From: Streptomyces thermovulgaris | GTDB taxonomy: Bacteria; Actinomycetota; Actinomycetes; Streptomycetales; Streptomycetaceae | Direction: 5' to 3' | Length of the DNA: 39,641 nucleotides | Assembly (NCBI RefSeq): GCF_002155915.1 | Contig: NZ_MUME01000043.1 | Location: forward strand, 194-39,834 | Shown here: positions 8,274 to 17,752 of the stretch, one piece after another | Layout of the letters: the number at the start of each line of letters is the position of its first letter | Position numbering within the stretch: the stretch's first letter is position 1 | Made by a program: the position numbers and the translations under genes | Notes under the pieces: model-generated | The model's input: the letters and a program-made list of their open reading frames with translations, nothing else | Databases searched by the model: none | What the model was told of the DNA's origin: nothing

Positions 8274-10189
8274 TGGCAGGACGGATCAACGACGAGGACG
8301 TGAAGGCGGTCCGGGACGCGGTCCCGATCGACGCCGTCGTGTCCGAGTACCTCCAGCTGCGCAACGCGGGCGGGGGCAACCTGAAGGGCCTGTGCCCGTT
8401 CCACGACGAGAAGACGCCGTCCTTCCAGGTCAGCCCGAGCAAGGGACTCTTCCACTGCTTCGGCTGCCAGGAGGGCGGCGACACCATCACCTTCGTGATG
8501 AAGATCGACCACCTCTCCTTCTCGGAGGCGGTCGAGCGGCTGGCCGCCCGGGCCGGCATCACCCTGCGCTACGAGGAGGGCGGCTACAACCCCGCCCACC
8601 AGCGCGGCGAGCGCATCCGTCTGATCGAGGCGCACCGGCTGGCCGCCGAGTGGTACGCCGAGCAGCTCGCGACCTCGGCCGAGGCGGAGGCCGGCCGGAT
8701 CTTCCTCGCCGAGCGCGGCTTCGACCAGGCCGCCGCCGTCCACTTCGGCGTCGGCTACAGCCCCCGGGGCTGGGACCACCTCACCCGCTTTCTGCGCGGC
8801 AAGGGCTTCACCGACAAGGAGCTGCTCCTGTCCGGTCTGGCCCAGGAGAGCCGCCGCGGCCCCATCGACCGCTTCCGCGGCCGGCTGATGTGGCCGATCC
8901 GCGACATCGGCGGCGAGGTGGTCGGCTTCGGCGCGCGCAAGCTGTACGAGGAGGACGGCGGCCCGAAGTACCTGAACACCCCCGAGACGCCGATCTACCG
9001 CAAGTCCCAGGTCCTGTACGGCATCGACCTGGCGAAGAAGGAGATCGCGAAGACCTCCCGCGCGGTCGTGGTCGAGGGCTACACCGACGTCATGGCCTGC
9101 CATCTGGCCGGCGTCAGGACCGCCATCGCCACCTGCGGCACCGCCTTCGGCAGCGAGCACATCAAGATCCTGCGCCGGCTGCTGATGGACAACGGCTCGG
9201 CCCGTGTGATCTTCACCTTCGACGGGGACGCGGCCGGCCAGAAGGCGGCGCTGCGCGCCTTCGAGGAGGACCAGAAGTTCGCCGCCGAGACCTACATCGC
9301 CATCGCCCCGGACGGCATGGACCCCTGCGACCTGCGGCTGGCCAAGGGCGACGAGGCGGTCGTCGACCTGGTCGAACCGCGCACCCCGCTCTTCGAGTTC
9401 GCGCTGCGTCAGATCGTCTCCCGCTACGACCTCGACACCCCGGCCGGCCGGGCCGCCGCCCTGGACGAGGCGGCGCCGGTCGTGGCCCGGATCAAGAACA
9501 GCGGCGCCCAGCACGAGGTCGCGGTCCAGCTCGCCGGGCTGCTCGGCATCCTCGACACCCAATTCGTGGTCAGACGGGTGGCCCAGCTGGCCCGTTGGGC
9601 GCGTGAGCGGGGCGGGCGCGGCCCCGCGCCGGACCGGCGGCAGCGGGGACCCCAGCCCCCGCCGTCGTACGCCACCGCCCGGCCCGCCTTCCGCGGCCCG
9701 GCGCTCAATCTGCGCAACCCGGTGTACGCCACGGAACGCGAGCTGCTGAAGCTGGCCCTCCAGCGCCCGGAGCTGGTGTCCCCCGCGTTCGACGCCTACG
9801 GGGTCGACGAGTTCACCGCCCCGCCGTACGCCGCCGTGCGCCAGGCGATCCTGGACGCGGGCGGTGCGGAGCACGGTGTGAGCGACCCCCAGGAGTACCT
9901 CGCCCGCGTCCGTGAGGCGGCCCCCGACGACACGGTCCGCGCGATGGTCACGGAGCTGGCGGTGGAGGCGATCCTGATCCGCGGGGAGGTCGACGAGGCC
10001 TACGCCGGCGCCCAGCTGGTCACGGTCCGCCGCCGTGCGGTCGAACGCCGCGTCCGCGAGCTGCAGAGCATGGTGGCCCGCCTCAGCACCGGCGGCGACC
10101 CCGCCCAGCTGGCCTCCGTCCAGAACGAGCTGTGGGTCCTTCAGCAGTACGACCAGGCACTGCGCGAGCGGGGCGCGGCAGCCCTGTGA
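8273..10189 (+). CDS. dnaG: DNA primase
   Basis: A 638-residue primase, normal length for the family; it makes RNA primers at the replication fork and partners the DnaB helicase. The N-terminal CHC2 zinc finger is C41-P-F-H44 with C62 and C65 (LFHCFGCQEGGD). The RNA-polymerase domain follows, with RLMWPIRDIGGEVVGFGAR. The TOPRIM catalytic core has VVVEGYTDVMA (active Glu) and FTFDGDAAGQKAA (the Asp pair). A Pro/Arg-rich linker near residues 440-480 leads to the helicase-interacting C-terminal domain. GTG 8273 is the only start that fits both the homology and the -10 box. dnaG is followed 275 bp later by hrdA in the same direction, with a hairpin between. Confidence 0.97.
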   Translation: MAGRINDEDVKAVRDAVPIDAVVSEYLQLRNAGGGNLKGLCPFHDEKTPSFQVSPSKGLFHCFGCQEGGDTITFVMKIDHLSFSEAVERLAARAGITLRYEEGGYNPAHQRGERIRLIEAHRLAAEWYAEQLATSAEAEAGRIFLAERGFDQAAAVHFGVGYSPRGWDHLTRFLRGKGFTDKELLLSGLAQESRRGPIDRFRGRLMWPIRDIGGEVVGFGARKLYEEDGGPKYLNTPETPIYRKSQVLYGIDLAKKEIAKTSRAVVVEGYTDVMACHLAGVRTAIATCGTAFGSEHIKILRRLLMDNGSARVIFTFDGDAAGQKAALRAFEEDQKFAAETYIAIAPDGMDPCDLRLAKGDEAVVDLVEPRTPLFEFALRQIVSRYDLDTPAGRAAALDEAAPVVARIKNSGAQHEVAVQLAGLLGILDTQFVVRRVAQLARWARERGGRGPAPDRRQRGPQPPPSYATARPAFRGPALNLRNPVYATERELLKLALQRPELVSPAFDAYGVDEFTAPPYAAVRQAILDAGGAEHGVSDPQEYLARVREAAPDDTVRAMVTELAVEAILIRGEVDEAYAGAQLVTVRRRAVERRVRELQSMVARLSTGGDPAQLASVQNELWVLQQYDQALRERGAAAL

Positions 10190-10197
10190 GGAGGCCG

Positions 10198-10218
10198 CGG
10201 GCCGCGGGATGCGGCCCG
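10198..10218 (+). terminator. hairpin just after dnaG
   Basis: CGGGCCGC and GCGGCCCG form a perfect 8-bp stem around the loop GGGAT, starting 9 bases after the dnaG stop. There is no U-tract. It may attenuate readthrough into hrdA. Confidence 0.5.
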
Positions 10219-10464
10219 GACGGCCGGCCTGTCACGAGCGGGACGCAAAAAGTCGCCGCACGACTCTCGTGGCCGTGATGTGTCGTACTCCACACTGGGG
10301 TCGGTGCCTGAGTCCTCGGAGCGCGGCCGAACCGTCCCCCACGGGTCCGCATTCCCGCGGCTTCGCTCCTCCCGTACGGGACGGACAGCGGCGAGGCCGC
10401 CGGCTCCGCCCCCCGAGTACCGCTGCTGCCCATCCCAGCAGCGATCATCCTGGAGGTCGCCCCC

Positions 10465-11568
10465 GTGCAGACCCAGACCCTCGTTCACACCGACACCCCC
10501 GCCGGCCTCGGCGTCGACGGGCCGGCCCCGGACCCGAGGATCGATGCCGTCGCGGCCGTCCCCGCGCAGAGCCGGGCCGCGCACCACCCCGGGACGGCTC
10601 CGCCCGAGCCCCCCGAGCCCCTCGAGCCGGCCGTCCCGCGCACCGAGAGCGGCGGCGGACCCTCCTCCGACCTGTTCCGCCAGTACCTGCGGGAGATCGG
10701 CCGCATCCCGCTGCTCACCGCCGCCGAGGAGGTCGACCTCGCCCGGCGCGTGGAGGCCGGACTGTTCGCCGAGGAGAAGCTGAACAGCACCCCGGACCTG
10801 GACAGCCGGCTCGCCCTCGACCTGGACCGGCTCGTGGTGATGGGCCGGATGGCCAAGCGCCGCCTCATCGAGGCCAATCTGCGGCTTGTCGTGTCCGTGG
10901 CGAAGAGGTACGTCGGCCGCGGGCTCACCATGCTCGACCTGGTGCAGGAGGGCAATCTCGGACTCATCCGGGCCGTGGAGAAGTTCGACTACACCCGCGG
11001 CTACAAGTTCTCCACCTACGCCACCTGGTGGATCCGTCAGGCCATGTCCCGGGCCCTGGCGGACCAGGCCCGCACCATCCGGGTGCCCGTGCACGTCGTC
11101 GAACTCATCAACCGGGTGGTGCGGGTGCAGCGGCGGATGCTGCAGGAGCGCGGCCACGAGCCGACCCCCGGCGAGGTGGCCGCCCATCTCGACCTGCCGC
11201 CCGAACGGGTCAGCGAGGTGCTGCGGCTGGCCCAGGAGCCGGTCTCCCTGCACGCCCCGGTCGGCGACGAGGACGACGTGGCCCTCGGCGACCTCATCGA
11301 GGACGGCGACGCCGCCTCGCCCGTGGAGTCGGCGGCGTTCCTGCTGCTCCGCCAGCACCTGGAGGCCGTGCTGTCCACGCTGGGGGAGCGCGAGAGAAAG
11401 GTCGTCCAGCTCCGCTACGGACTCGTCGACGGACGGCCCCGCACCCTGGAGGAGATAGGACGCATCTTCGGCGTCACCCGGGAGCGGATCCGCCAGATCG
11501 AGTCCAAGACCCTCACCAAGCTCCGCGGCCACACCTACGCCGACCAGTTGCGGGGCTACCTGGACTGA
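10465..11568 (+). CDS. hrdA: RNA polymerase sigma-70 family principal-like sigma factor HrdA
   Basis: A 367-residue group 1/2 sigma factor starting at GTG 10465, with GGAGG 8 nt upstream. After a 65-residue disordered Pro/Ala-rich head come region 1.2 ([21 protein letters not shown]) and region 2 ([55 protein letters not shown]), which binds core and melts the -10. Region 3 ([20 protein letters not shown]) and the region 4 -35 reader ([27 protein letters not shown], split around residue 335) follow. The head is far shorter than in HrdB, so this is one of the non-essential paralogs. Position next to dnaG points to hrdA rather than hrdC or hrdD. The GTG and the 275-bp leader suggest its own promoter, which I could not locate. 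Confidence 0.9.
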   Translation: MQTQTLVHTDTPAGLGVDGPAPDPRIDAVAAVPAQSRAAHHPGTAPPEPPEPLEPAVPRTESGGGPSSDLFRQYLREIGRIPLLTAAEEVDLARRVEAGLFAEEKLNSTPDLDSRLALDLDRLVVMGRMAKRRLIEANLRLVVSVAKRYVGRGLTMLDLVQEGNLGLIRAVEKFDYTRGYKFSTYATWWIRQAMSRALADQARTIRVPVHVVELINRVVRVQRRMLQERGHEPTPGEVAAHLDLPPERVSEVLRLAQEPVSLHAPVGDEDDVALGDLIEDGDAASPVESAAFLLLRQHLEAVLSTLGERERKVVQLRYGLVDGRPRTLEEIGRIFGVTRERIRQIESKTLTKLRGHTYADQLRGYLD

Positions 11569-11575
11569 GCGGGCC

Positions 11576-11633
11576 GTCCGGGCCGGGAGACCCGCCCGGA
11601 CCGGAAGGGGGGGCCGCTCGTCCGCGGCCCCCC
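11576..11633. terminator. double hairpin between convergent hrdA and the ABC exporter operon
   Basis: GTCCGGGC/GCCCGGAC (11576-11583 with 11594-11601) is the first stem. GGGGGGCCGC/GCGGCCCCCC (11608-11617 with 11624-11633) is a second perfect 10-bp stem with loop TCGTCC. They lie between two converging stop codons and can serve both strands. Confidence 0.75.
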
Positions 11634-11659
11634 GTGCGCTCGGCGGCTTCCGCGCGCTT

Positions 11660-13582
11660 TCAGTCGACCTCGGCCACCGCCTGGGCGAACTGCGCCCGGT
11701 ACAGCCGCGCGTACGCCCCGCCGGCCGCCAGCAGCTCGTCGTGGGAGCCCTGCTCGACGATCGACCCGTTCTCCATCACGAGGATGGTGTCCGCGTCCCG
11801 GATCGTGGAGAGCCGGTGCGCGATGACGAACGACGTCCTGCCGTGCCGGAGCTTGGCCATCGCCTTCTGGATCAGCACCTCGGTACGGGTGTCGACCGAG
11901 CTCGTCGCCTCGTCCAGGACGAGGATCACCGGGTCGGACAGGAACGCCCGCGCGATGGTGATGAGCTGCTTCTCACCGGCGCTGACCCCGGAGCCCTCGT
12001 CGTCGATCACGGTGTCGTAGCCGTCGGGCAGCGTACGGATGAACCGGTCGGCGTGCGCCGCCCGCGCCGCCTCCTCGGTCTCCTCGCGGGTGACCTCGCG
12101 CGAGGCGCCGTAGGCGATGTTCTCCGCGATCGTGCCGCCGAACAGCCAGGTGTCCTGCAGCACCATGCCGATCCCGGAGCGCAGCTCGTCGCGGGACATG
12201 CGCGCGATGTCCACGCCGTCCAGCGTGATCCGCCCGCCGGTGACCTCGTAGAACCGCATCAGCAGATTGACCAGCGTGGTCTTGCCGGCGCCGGTCGGGC
12301 CGACGATCGCGACCGTGTGCCCCGGCTCCACCGTGAGCGACAGGTCCTCGATGAGCGGCTTCTGCGGGTCGTAGCGGAACGACACATGCTCCAGCTCCAC
12401 CCGTCCGCGCAGCTTCCCGGGCCGTTCGGCCGGCACCGGATCGGGCTCCTGCTCCTCGGCGTCCAGCAGCTCGAAGACCCGCTCGGCCGAGGCGACGCCC
12501 GACTGCACCAGGTTCGCCATCGACGCCACCTGGGTCAGCGGCATCGAGAACTGCCGCGAGTACTGGATGAAGGCCTGCACATCACCGATGGACAGCGCGC
12601 CCGACGCCACCCGCAGACCGCCGACGACCGCGACCAGCACATAGCCGATGTTCGACACGAACATCATCAGCGGCTGCATGATGCCGCTGTTGAACTGCGC
12701 CTTGAACCCCGCCTCGTACAGCGCCTGGTTCTGCTCGGCGAACCGCTGCGCCGACTCCTCCTGCCGGCCGAACACCTTCACCAGGGTGTGCCCGGTGTAC
12801 ATCTCCTCGATGTGCGCGTTGAGCGCCCCGGTGGAGTGCCACTGCTGCACGAAGTGCGGCTGCGACCGCTTGCCCACGCGCAGGGCGACGACGAACGACA
12901 GCGGCACGGTCACCAGCGCCACCAGGGCCAGGACCCAGGAGACGTAGAACATCATGGCGAGCACGCCGACGAGGGTCAGCACCGAGTTGATGAGCTGGCC
13001 CATCGTGTGGTTCAGGGTCTGCCCGATGTTGTCGATGTCGTTGGTGGCGCGGGAGAGCACCTCGCCGCGCTGCTGCTTGTCGAAGTACGACAGCGGCAGC
13101 CGCGACAGCTTCGCCTGCACGTCCTCGCGCATCCGGTACATGGTCCGGTTCACCGCCCGGTTCACCAGCCGGGTCGCCACCGCCATCAGCAGACCGGCCG
13201 CCAGGAACGTCACCAGGGCGAGCAGCAGGACCCCGGCGACGGCGTCGAAGTCGATGCCCCGGCCCGGGGTGAAGTCGGTGCTCCGGAGCATGTCGGCGAT
13301 CCCGCCCTGCCCGCGTTCCCGCAGCGACTCGAGGACCTGCTCCTTGGTCTGCCCGGCCGGCATCTGCCGGCCGACGATCCCCGCGAAGACCAGGTCGGTG
13401 GCCCTGCCGAGGATCTTCGGTCCGATCACGCTGAGCGCGACGCTCACGACCACGCACAGCACCAGGACGCCGACCGTGACCCGCTCGGGTCCGAACCGGG
13501 CGACGAGCCGTCTGCCCGACACCTTGAAGTTCAGCGACCGGTTGTCCGGTCCGGCCGTCATCCGTCCCATCGGCCCGGCCAT
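11660..13582 (-). CDS. ABC exporter half-transporter, catalytic-site Glu subunit
   Basis: A 640-residue TMD-NBD fusion of the multidrug/lipid exporter type. Six membrane helices lie in residues 35-345 (for example VGVLVLCVVVSVALSVIG, LVGVLAMMFYVSWVLALVAL). The ATPase domain has Walker A GPTGAGKTT, Walker B VILVLDEATSSVD with the catalytic Glu, and a switch His in VIAHRLSTI. Its signature is VSAGEKQ instead of LSGGQ, so it is the subunit with intact Walker B but degenerate signature. ATG 13582 shares one base with the stop of the upstream ABC gene (TGATG), so the two are coupled and form a heterodimer. Substrate unknown; export of a drug, lipid or peptide is equally possible. Confidence 0.93.
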   Translation of the reverse strand: MAGPMGRMTAGPDNRSLNFKVSGRRLVARFGPERVTVGVLVLCVVVSVALSVIGPKILGRATDLVFAGIVGRQMPAGQTKEQVLESLRERGQGGIADMLRSTDFTPGRGIDFDAVAGVLLLALVTFLAAGLLMAVATRLVNRAVNRTMYRMREDVQAKLSRLPLSYFDKQQRGEVLSRATNDIDNIGQTLNHTMGQLINSVLTLVGVLAMMFYVSWVLALVALVTVPLSFVVALRVGKRSQPHFVQQWHSTGALNAHIEEMYTGHTLVKVFGRQEESAQRFAEQNQALYEAGFKAQFNSGIMQPLMMFVSNIGYVLVAVVGGLRVASGALSIGDVQAFIQYSRQFSMPLTQVASMANLVQSGVASAERVFELLDAEEQEPDPVPAERPGKLRGRVELEHVSFRYDPQKPLIEDLSLTVEPGHTVAIVGPTGAGKTTLVNLLMRFYEVTGGRITLDGVDIARMSRDELRSGIGMVLQDTWLFGGTIAENIAYGASREVTREETEEAARAAHADRFIRTLPDGYDTVIDDEGSGVSAGEKQLITIARAFLSDPVILVLDEATSSVDTRTEVLIQKAMAKLRHGRTSFVIAHRLSTIRDADTILVMENGSIVEQGSHDELLAAGGAYARLYRAQFAQAVAEVD

Positions 13583-15315
13583 CAGGCAGCCTCCGCTTCC
13601 GTCAGCTGGGAGAGCACGATCTCCCGGTAGGTCTCGTTGTTCTCCAGCAGCTCGTGGTGGCGGCCGGTGCCGACGACGCGTCCCTCGTCCAGGACGACGA
13701 TCCGGTCGGCGTCCCGGATGGTCGCCACCCGCTGGGCGACGATGACGACGGTCGCCTCGGCCGTCTCCCGGGCGAGCGCCGCGCGCAGGGCCGCGTCGGT
13801 GGCGTAGTCGAGGGCGGAGAAGGAGTCGTCGAAGAGGTAGATCTCCGGACGCTGCACCAGCGTGCGGGCGATGGCCAGCCGCTGGCGCTGCCCGCCCGAC
13901 ACATTGGTGCCGCCCTGGGAGATCGGCGCGTTCAGGCCCCCCTCCAGCCGGCTGACGAAGTCCTTGGCCTGCGCCACCTCCAGCGCGTGCCACAGCTCCT
14001 CGTCGGTGGCGTCCGGATTGCCGTAGCGCAGGTTGGTGGCCACCGTGCCGGAGAACAGATACGGCTTCTGCGGCACCAGGCCGACCGTCCTGGCCAGCAC
14101 CTTCGGGTCCAGGGTCCGGACGTCCACGCCGCCGACGAGCACCTCGCCCTCGGTCGCGTCGAACAGGCGGGGCACCAGCCCGAGCAGGGTGGACTTGCCG
14201 CTGCCGGTGGAGCCGATGACGGCGGTCACCTCGCCGGGGCGGGCCACCAGGTCGACGTCCTTGAGCACGGGCTCCTCGGCCCCCGGGTAGCGGAAGCCGG
14301 CGCCGCGGATCTCCAGATGGCCGTGGCGGCGCAGCCCGGTCACCGGAGCGGCGGGCGGAACGACGCTGGAGTCGGTGTCCAGGACCTCCTGGATGCGCTC
14401 GGCGCACACCTCCGCGCGCGGCACCATCATGAACATGAAGGTGGCCATCATCACGGACATCACGATCTGCATCAGATAGGCGAGGAACGCGGTCAGGTCG
14501 CCGATCTGCATGCCGCCGCTGTCGATGCGGTGGGCGCCGAACCACACCACGGCGATGGACGACACATTGACCACCGTCATCACGAGCGGGAACATCAGCG
14601 CGAGCAGCCGGCCGGTCGCCAGCGACATCTCCGTCAGGTCCTCGTTGGCCCTGCGGAAGCGCTGTTTCTCGTACGCGTCGCGGACGAAGGCGCGGATCAC
14701 CCGGTTGCCGGTGATCTGCTCGCGCAGCACCCGGTTCACCGTGTCCAGGCGCCGTTGCAGGGACCGGAACAGCGGGTGCAGCCGGCGCACGATCAGGGTC
14801 ACGCAGATGCCCAGCACCGGTACGACGGCGACCAGGACGGCCGACAGCGGCACGTCCAGGCCGAGGGCCAGGACGACACCGCCCACGCACATGATGGGCG
14901 CCGACACCATCAGGGTGAACGCCATCAGGACCAGCATCTGGACCTGCTGCACGTCGTTCGTCGTACGGGTGATGAGGGAGGGCGCGCCGAAGTGGCCGAC
15001 CTCACGTGCGGAGAAGGACTGCACGCGGTCGAAGACGTCCGCCCGGACGTCCCGGCCGAGGGCGGCGGCGGTCCGGGCGCCGAAGTAGACGGCGCCGACG
15101 TTGCACAGCACCTGTGCCAGCGAGATGCCGAGCATCACGGCGCCGAACGTCAGGATGTAGCCGGTGTCGCCCTTGACCACACCGTCGTCGATGATGCGGG
15201 CGTTCAGCGTGGGCAGGTAGAGGGTGGCGCAGGTCTGCAGGAACTGCAGCAGCACCAGGAGGGCCAGAGGTTTTCCGTACGGTCTGAGATAGGTTCGCAG
15301 AAGTCGTATGAGCAC
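13582..15315 (-). CDS. ABC exporter half-transporter, degenerate-site subunit
   Basis: A 577-residue TMD-NBD fusion and first gene of a two-gene operon; the start is GTG 15315. The membrane domain (residues about 15-290) begins LRTYLRPYGKPLALLVLLQF. The ATPase domain has Walker A GSTGSGKST and a canonical signature NVSGGQRQRLAIA. The residue after Walker B Asp is Asp instead of Glu (LFDDSFSALD), and the switch His is replaced by Gln (IVAQRVATI). These are the hallmark substitutions of the non-hydrolysing site in heterodimeric exporters such as TM287/288 or BmrCD. They complement the partner encoded directly downstream. The 255-bp gap upstream should hold the promoter; no clear boxes were found. 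Confidence 0.93.
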   Translation of the reverse strand: MLIRLLRTYLRPYGKPLALLVLLQFLQTCATLYLPTLNARIIDDGVVKGDTGYILTFGAVMLGISLAQVLCNVGAVYFGARTAAALGRDVRADVFDRVQSFSAREVGHFGAPSLITRTTNDVQQVQMLVLMAFTLMVSAPIMCVGGVVLALGLDVPLSAVLVAVVPVLGICVTLIVRRLHPLFRSLQRRLDTVNRVLREQITGNRVIRAFVRDAYEKQRFRRANEDLTEMSLATGRLLALMFPLVMTVVNVSSIAVVWFGAHRIDSGGMQIGDLTAFLAYLMQIVMSVMMATFMFMMVPRAEVCAERIQEVLDTDSSVVPPAAPVTGLRRHGHLEIRGAGFRYPGAEEPVLKDVDLVARPGEVTAVIGSTGSGKSTLLGLVPRLFDATEGEVLVGGVDVRTLDPKVLARTVGLVPQKPYLFSGTVATNLRYGNPDATDEELWHALEVAQAKDFVSRLEGGLNAPISQGGTNVSGGQRQRLAIARTLVQRPEIYLFDDSFSALDYATDAALRAALARETAEATVVIVAQRVATIRDADRIVVLDEGRVVGTGRHHELLENNETYREIVLSQLTEAEAA

Positions 15316-15570
15316 GCTGGTTCTTTTCGGGTCGGCGAGGAGGACCGGGTGTGTCCCCTGGCGCCCATCGTCGAGCGCTTCGTCCGCGTTACCCCGGCCG
15401 GGGCACCCCGCACGACCCGGCCGGGGCCGTCACCGGGCCCCGCCCGGCCGACGGCCTCCGCGCTCCCCGCTCCACCGCACGGATGAACCGGTCCGAGTGA
15501 ACCTGCTTGTCCTGAATTCCCCCTCATGGGTTCTTTTGTGGCGGTGTGGTGGTTTCCTTCGTGAGGAAGG

Positions 15571-17025
15571 TCACGCGCGGAACGCTCCCGGATGGATCTG
15601 CTCGCGCACCGACACGTACTGCTGCCGCACCGCCTGACCCACCGCCAGGTCCTCACCGGGCTCCAGGACCTGGGCGACCGCGCCCTGCCAGACCGGCGGG
15701 GTGCGCGGATCCAGGGTGCCCAGCGACACACCGAGCGCCCAGGCGGCCTGCCGGGCGGCGCCGATCGCGGCGTAGTCCGCGGGCTGCGGCACGACGACCT
15801 GCGCCCCGAACAGCGAGGGCGCGGCGGCCTGCACGGCGGGCAGCTCGGCGGCCTGCCCGAGCAGGAAGACACGGCGCACCTCCACCCCCCGGCCGCGCAG
15901 CACGTCCAGCGCGTCCGCGAGGCCGCACAGCATGCCCTCGAAGGCGGCCCGCGCCAGGTGCTCCGGCTTCATGGACTCGCGTCTGAGACCCACGAGCGTC
16001 CCGGCGGTGTGCGGCAGGTTCGGGGTGCGCTCGCCCTCCAGATAGGGCAGCAGGACGAGGCCGTGGGAGCCCGGCGTGGACTTCATCGCCAGCTCGGACA
16101 GGGCCTCGAGATCGGGCAGGCCCAGCAGCTCGGCGGTGCCGCGCAGGGCCCGTACGGCGTTCAGCGTGGTCACGACCGGAAGGTGCATGCCGGTGGCGTC
16201 GGCCAGCGAGGTGATCATCCCCGTCTGGTCCACCAGCGCCTCGGGGTGCACCGCCATCACCGAGCCGGAGGCGCCCAGCGACACCACGGCGTCGCCCAGC
16301 CCCAGCCCCAGCCCGAAGGCGGCGGCCATGGTCTCCCCGGTCCCGGCCGAGATCAGCAGCCCCTCCGGGGTCATGCCGGCCGCGTCCGAGGGACCGATCA
16401 CATCGGGGAGCGCGGCCTGATGGCCGAGCGCCAGCTCCACCAGGTCGGGGCGGTAGGCGCCGGTGGCGGCGGACCAGTAGCCGGTGCCGGAGGCGCCGCC
16501 GCGGTCGGTGGTGCGGCGCAGCGGACGGCCCAGCAGCTGCCACACCAGCCAGTCGTGCGCCTGCAGCAGCAGCGCGGTGCGCCGGGCGGCCTCGGGCTCG
16601 TTCTTGGCGAGCCAGCGCAGCTTGGTCACCGGCGACGAGGCCTGCGGCACACAGCCGACCGCCTGCGCCCAGGCCTCGCGGCCGCCGAGCGCGTCGATCA
16701 GATCGGCCGCGGCGACCTGGGCCCGCCGGTCGCCGCCGACCAGCGCGGGACGGACGGCGATGCCCTGGCCGTCGATCGGGATCAGCGCGTTCTGCTGCGC
16801 CGACACGCCGATCGCCTGCACGCCCTCCAGAAGGCCGCCGCCGGCGGCCTCCCCGAGGGACAGCAGCCAGGCCTGCGGGTCGACGTCGGCGGGACGCCCA
16901 CCGCCCTGGGGGGTTTCCACCGGGTGGGGGGCATATCCCTGCCTGAGCACGGAGCCGGTCTCCGTGTCGCAGACGACGATACGAGTGAAATCGGGTGAAC
17001 TGTCCAACCCGGCGACTATCCCCAT
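15571..17025 (-). CDS. FGGY-family carbohydrate kinase (xylulokinase-like), divergent active site
   Basis: A 484-residue protein with the two-domain FGGY sugar-kinase layout. The N-terminal ribonuclease-H fold runs to about residue 235, including IGVSAQQNALIPID and PVTKLRWLAKNEPEAA. The C-terminal fold has DAVVSLGASGSVMAVHP and LLPYLEGERTPNLP, the xylulokinase signature. Two key sites are altered. The first phosphate loop, normally GIDxGTxSxK, reads GLDSSPDFTR. The catalytic-base segment, normally GGGDNAA, reads AGTGETMAA, putting Glu where Asp is expected. It may therefore be a weak, retuned or non-catalytic kinase. ATG 17025 is used; a TTG six bases upstream is possible. No sugar transporter is adjacent, so the substrate is open. 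Confidence 0.85.
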   Translation of the reverse strand: MGIVAGLDSSPDFTRIVVCDTETGSVLRQGYAPHPVETPQGGGRPADVDPQAWLLSLGEAAGGGLLEGVQAIGVSAQQNALIPIDGQGIAVRPALVGGDRRAQVAAADLIDALGGREAWAQAVGCVPQASSPVTKLRWLAKNEPEAARRTALLLQAHDWLVWQLLGRPLRRTTDRGGASGTGYWSAATGAYRPDLVELALGHQAALPDVIGPSDAAGMTPEGLLISAGTGETMAAAFGLGLGLGDAVVSLGASGSVMAVHPEALVDQTGMITSLADATGMHLPVVTTLNAVRALRGTAELLGLPDLEALSELAMKSTPGSHGLVLLPYLEGERTPNLPHTAGTLVGLRRESMKPEHLARAAFEGMLCGLADALDVLRGRGVEVRRVFLLGQAAELPAVQAAAPSLFGAQVVVPQPADYAAIGAARQAAWALGVSLGTLDPRTPPVWQGAVAQVLEPGEDLAVGQAVRQQYVSVREQIHPGAFRA

Positions 17026-17216
17026 GGCCAAAATTCTGCCGTATCGCCGCGCCGCTCCGAGTCACGGCCGCCCGGTACCGCAGGGGTGTGCGCGGCGGTA
17101 CGAGCGCGGATGCCCGGCGGCCGGACGCGCCCGTGCGGCAGGGGCGCCGGGGAGGCGGTCCCGCGCCCGGCGGAGCGCCGGCGGGACGGCTGCGTCCGCT
17201 GCCCGCGAGACGTCGT

Positions 17217-17528
17217 TCACGTGGTGTCCGTGCCCCAGTCGTCCCCGCGGTTGCGGGAGCCGTTGGGGCCGTGCTCGCGCAGGGCGCGCATACGGTGGGC
17301 CACCGCCTCGGGAACGCGGTCGCCGACCTTCTCGGTGACCGTGTGGTAGGCCTTGTCCGCGAAGTGGCGGCCCTGCTGGGCGGCGCTCTCGGCGGTGTTG
17401 CGCACCGCGGGGTTCTGGGCGACCCGCCGGGCGGACTCCTTGATCTGCTCGTAGCGCTCGCGTCCGGCCCTCGCGCCCAGCACGAAACCCACGGCGAGCC
17501 CTGCGAAGAACGCGAGCCGGTAACGCAT
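17217..17528 (-). CDS. YtxH-like small membrane-associated protein
   Basis: A 103-residue protein. It begins MRYRLAFFAGLAVGFVLGARAGRERYEQI, a Gly-rich membrane helix followed by the GxRAGRERYEQI motif typical of actinobacterial YtxH-like proteins. An amphipathic charged helix (RRVAQNPAVRNTAESAAQQG) and a hydrophilic tail follow. ATG 17528 is preferred to the in-frame GTG three codons earlier because AAAGG is 8-9 nt from the ATG. Function unknown; relatives are associated with the envelope or general stress. It is transcribed away from the tRNA cluster. Confidence 0.8.
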   Translation of the reverse strand: MRYRLAFFAGLAVGFVLGARAGRERYEQIKESARRVAQNPAVRNTAESAAQQGRHFADKAYHTVTEKVGDRVPEAVAHRMRALREHGPNGSRNRGDDWGTDTT

Positions 17529-17674
17529 GACGGTCACCCTTTCCCTTGCCTCGAGGTCACGCGCAGGGGTACTGGTTGGCGGAGCACCCCCCTGCTTGCG
17601 CTAATGTATGTCTCGCAGCGACCGCTCGCCCCCTGGCGGACACCCAGGCAGGTGCGTTCGATGCAACGAGGCAT

Positions 17675-17747
17675 TCCTCCGTAGCTCAATTGGCAGAGCA
17701 GCCGGCTGTTAACCGGCAGGTTACTGGTTCGAGTCCAGTCGGGGGAG
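17675..17747 (+). tRNA. tRNA-Asn (GTT), copy 1
   Basis: A cloverleaf of 73 nt without encoded CCA. The acceptor stem is TCCTCCG paired with CGGGGGA (one G-U pair), the D-arm contains GTAGCTCAATTGGCAGAGC, and the anticodon loop is CTGTTAA with anticodon GTT at 17708-17710. The T-arm is CTGGTTCGAGTCCAG and the discriminator base is G. A possible promoter lies upstream (TAATGT at 17602-17607 with TTGGCG at 17576-17581, though the 20-bp spacing is long). Confidence 0.97.
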
Positions 17748-17752
17748 CTCGA

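Noticed and set aside
11741..15486. Long plus-strand open frames antisense to the ABC exporter genes
   Set aside because: Shadow frames of the two ABC genes, His/Arg/Asp-rich with no domain and no ribosome binding site.
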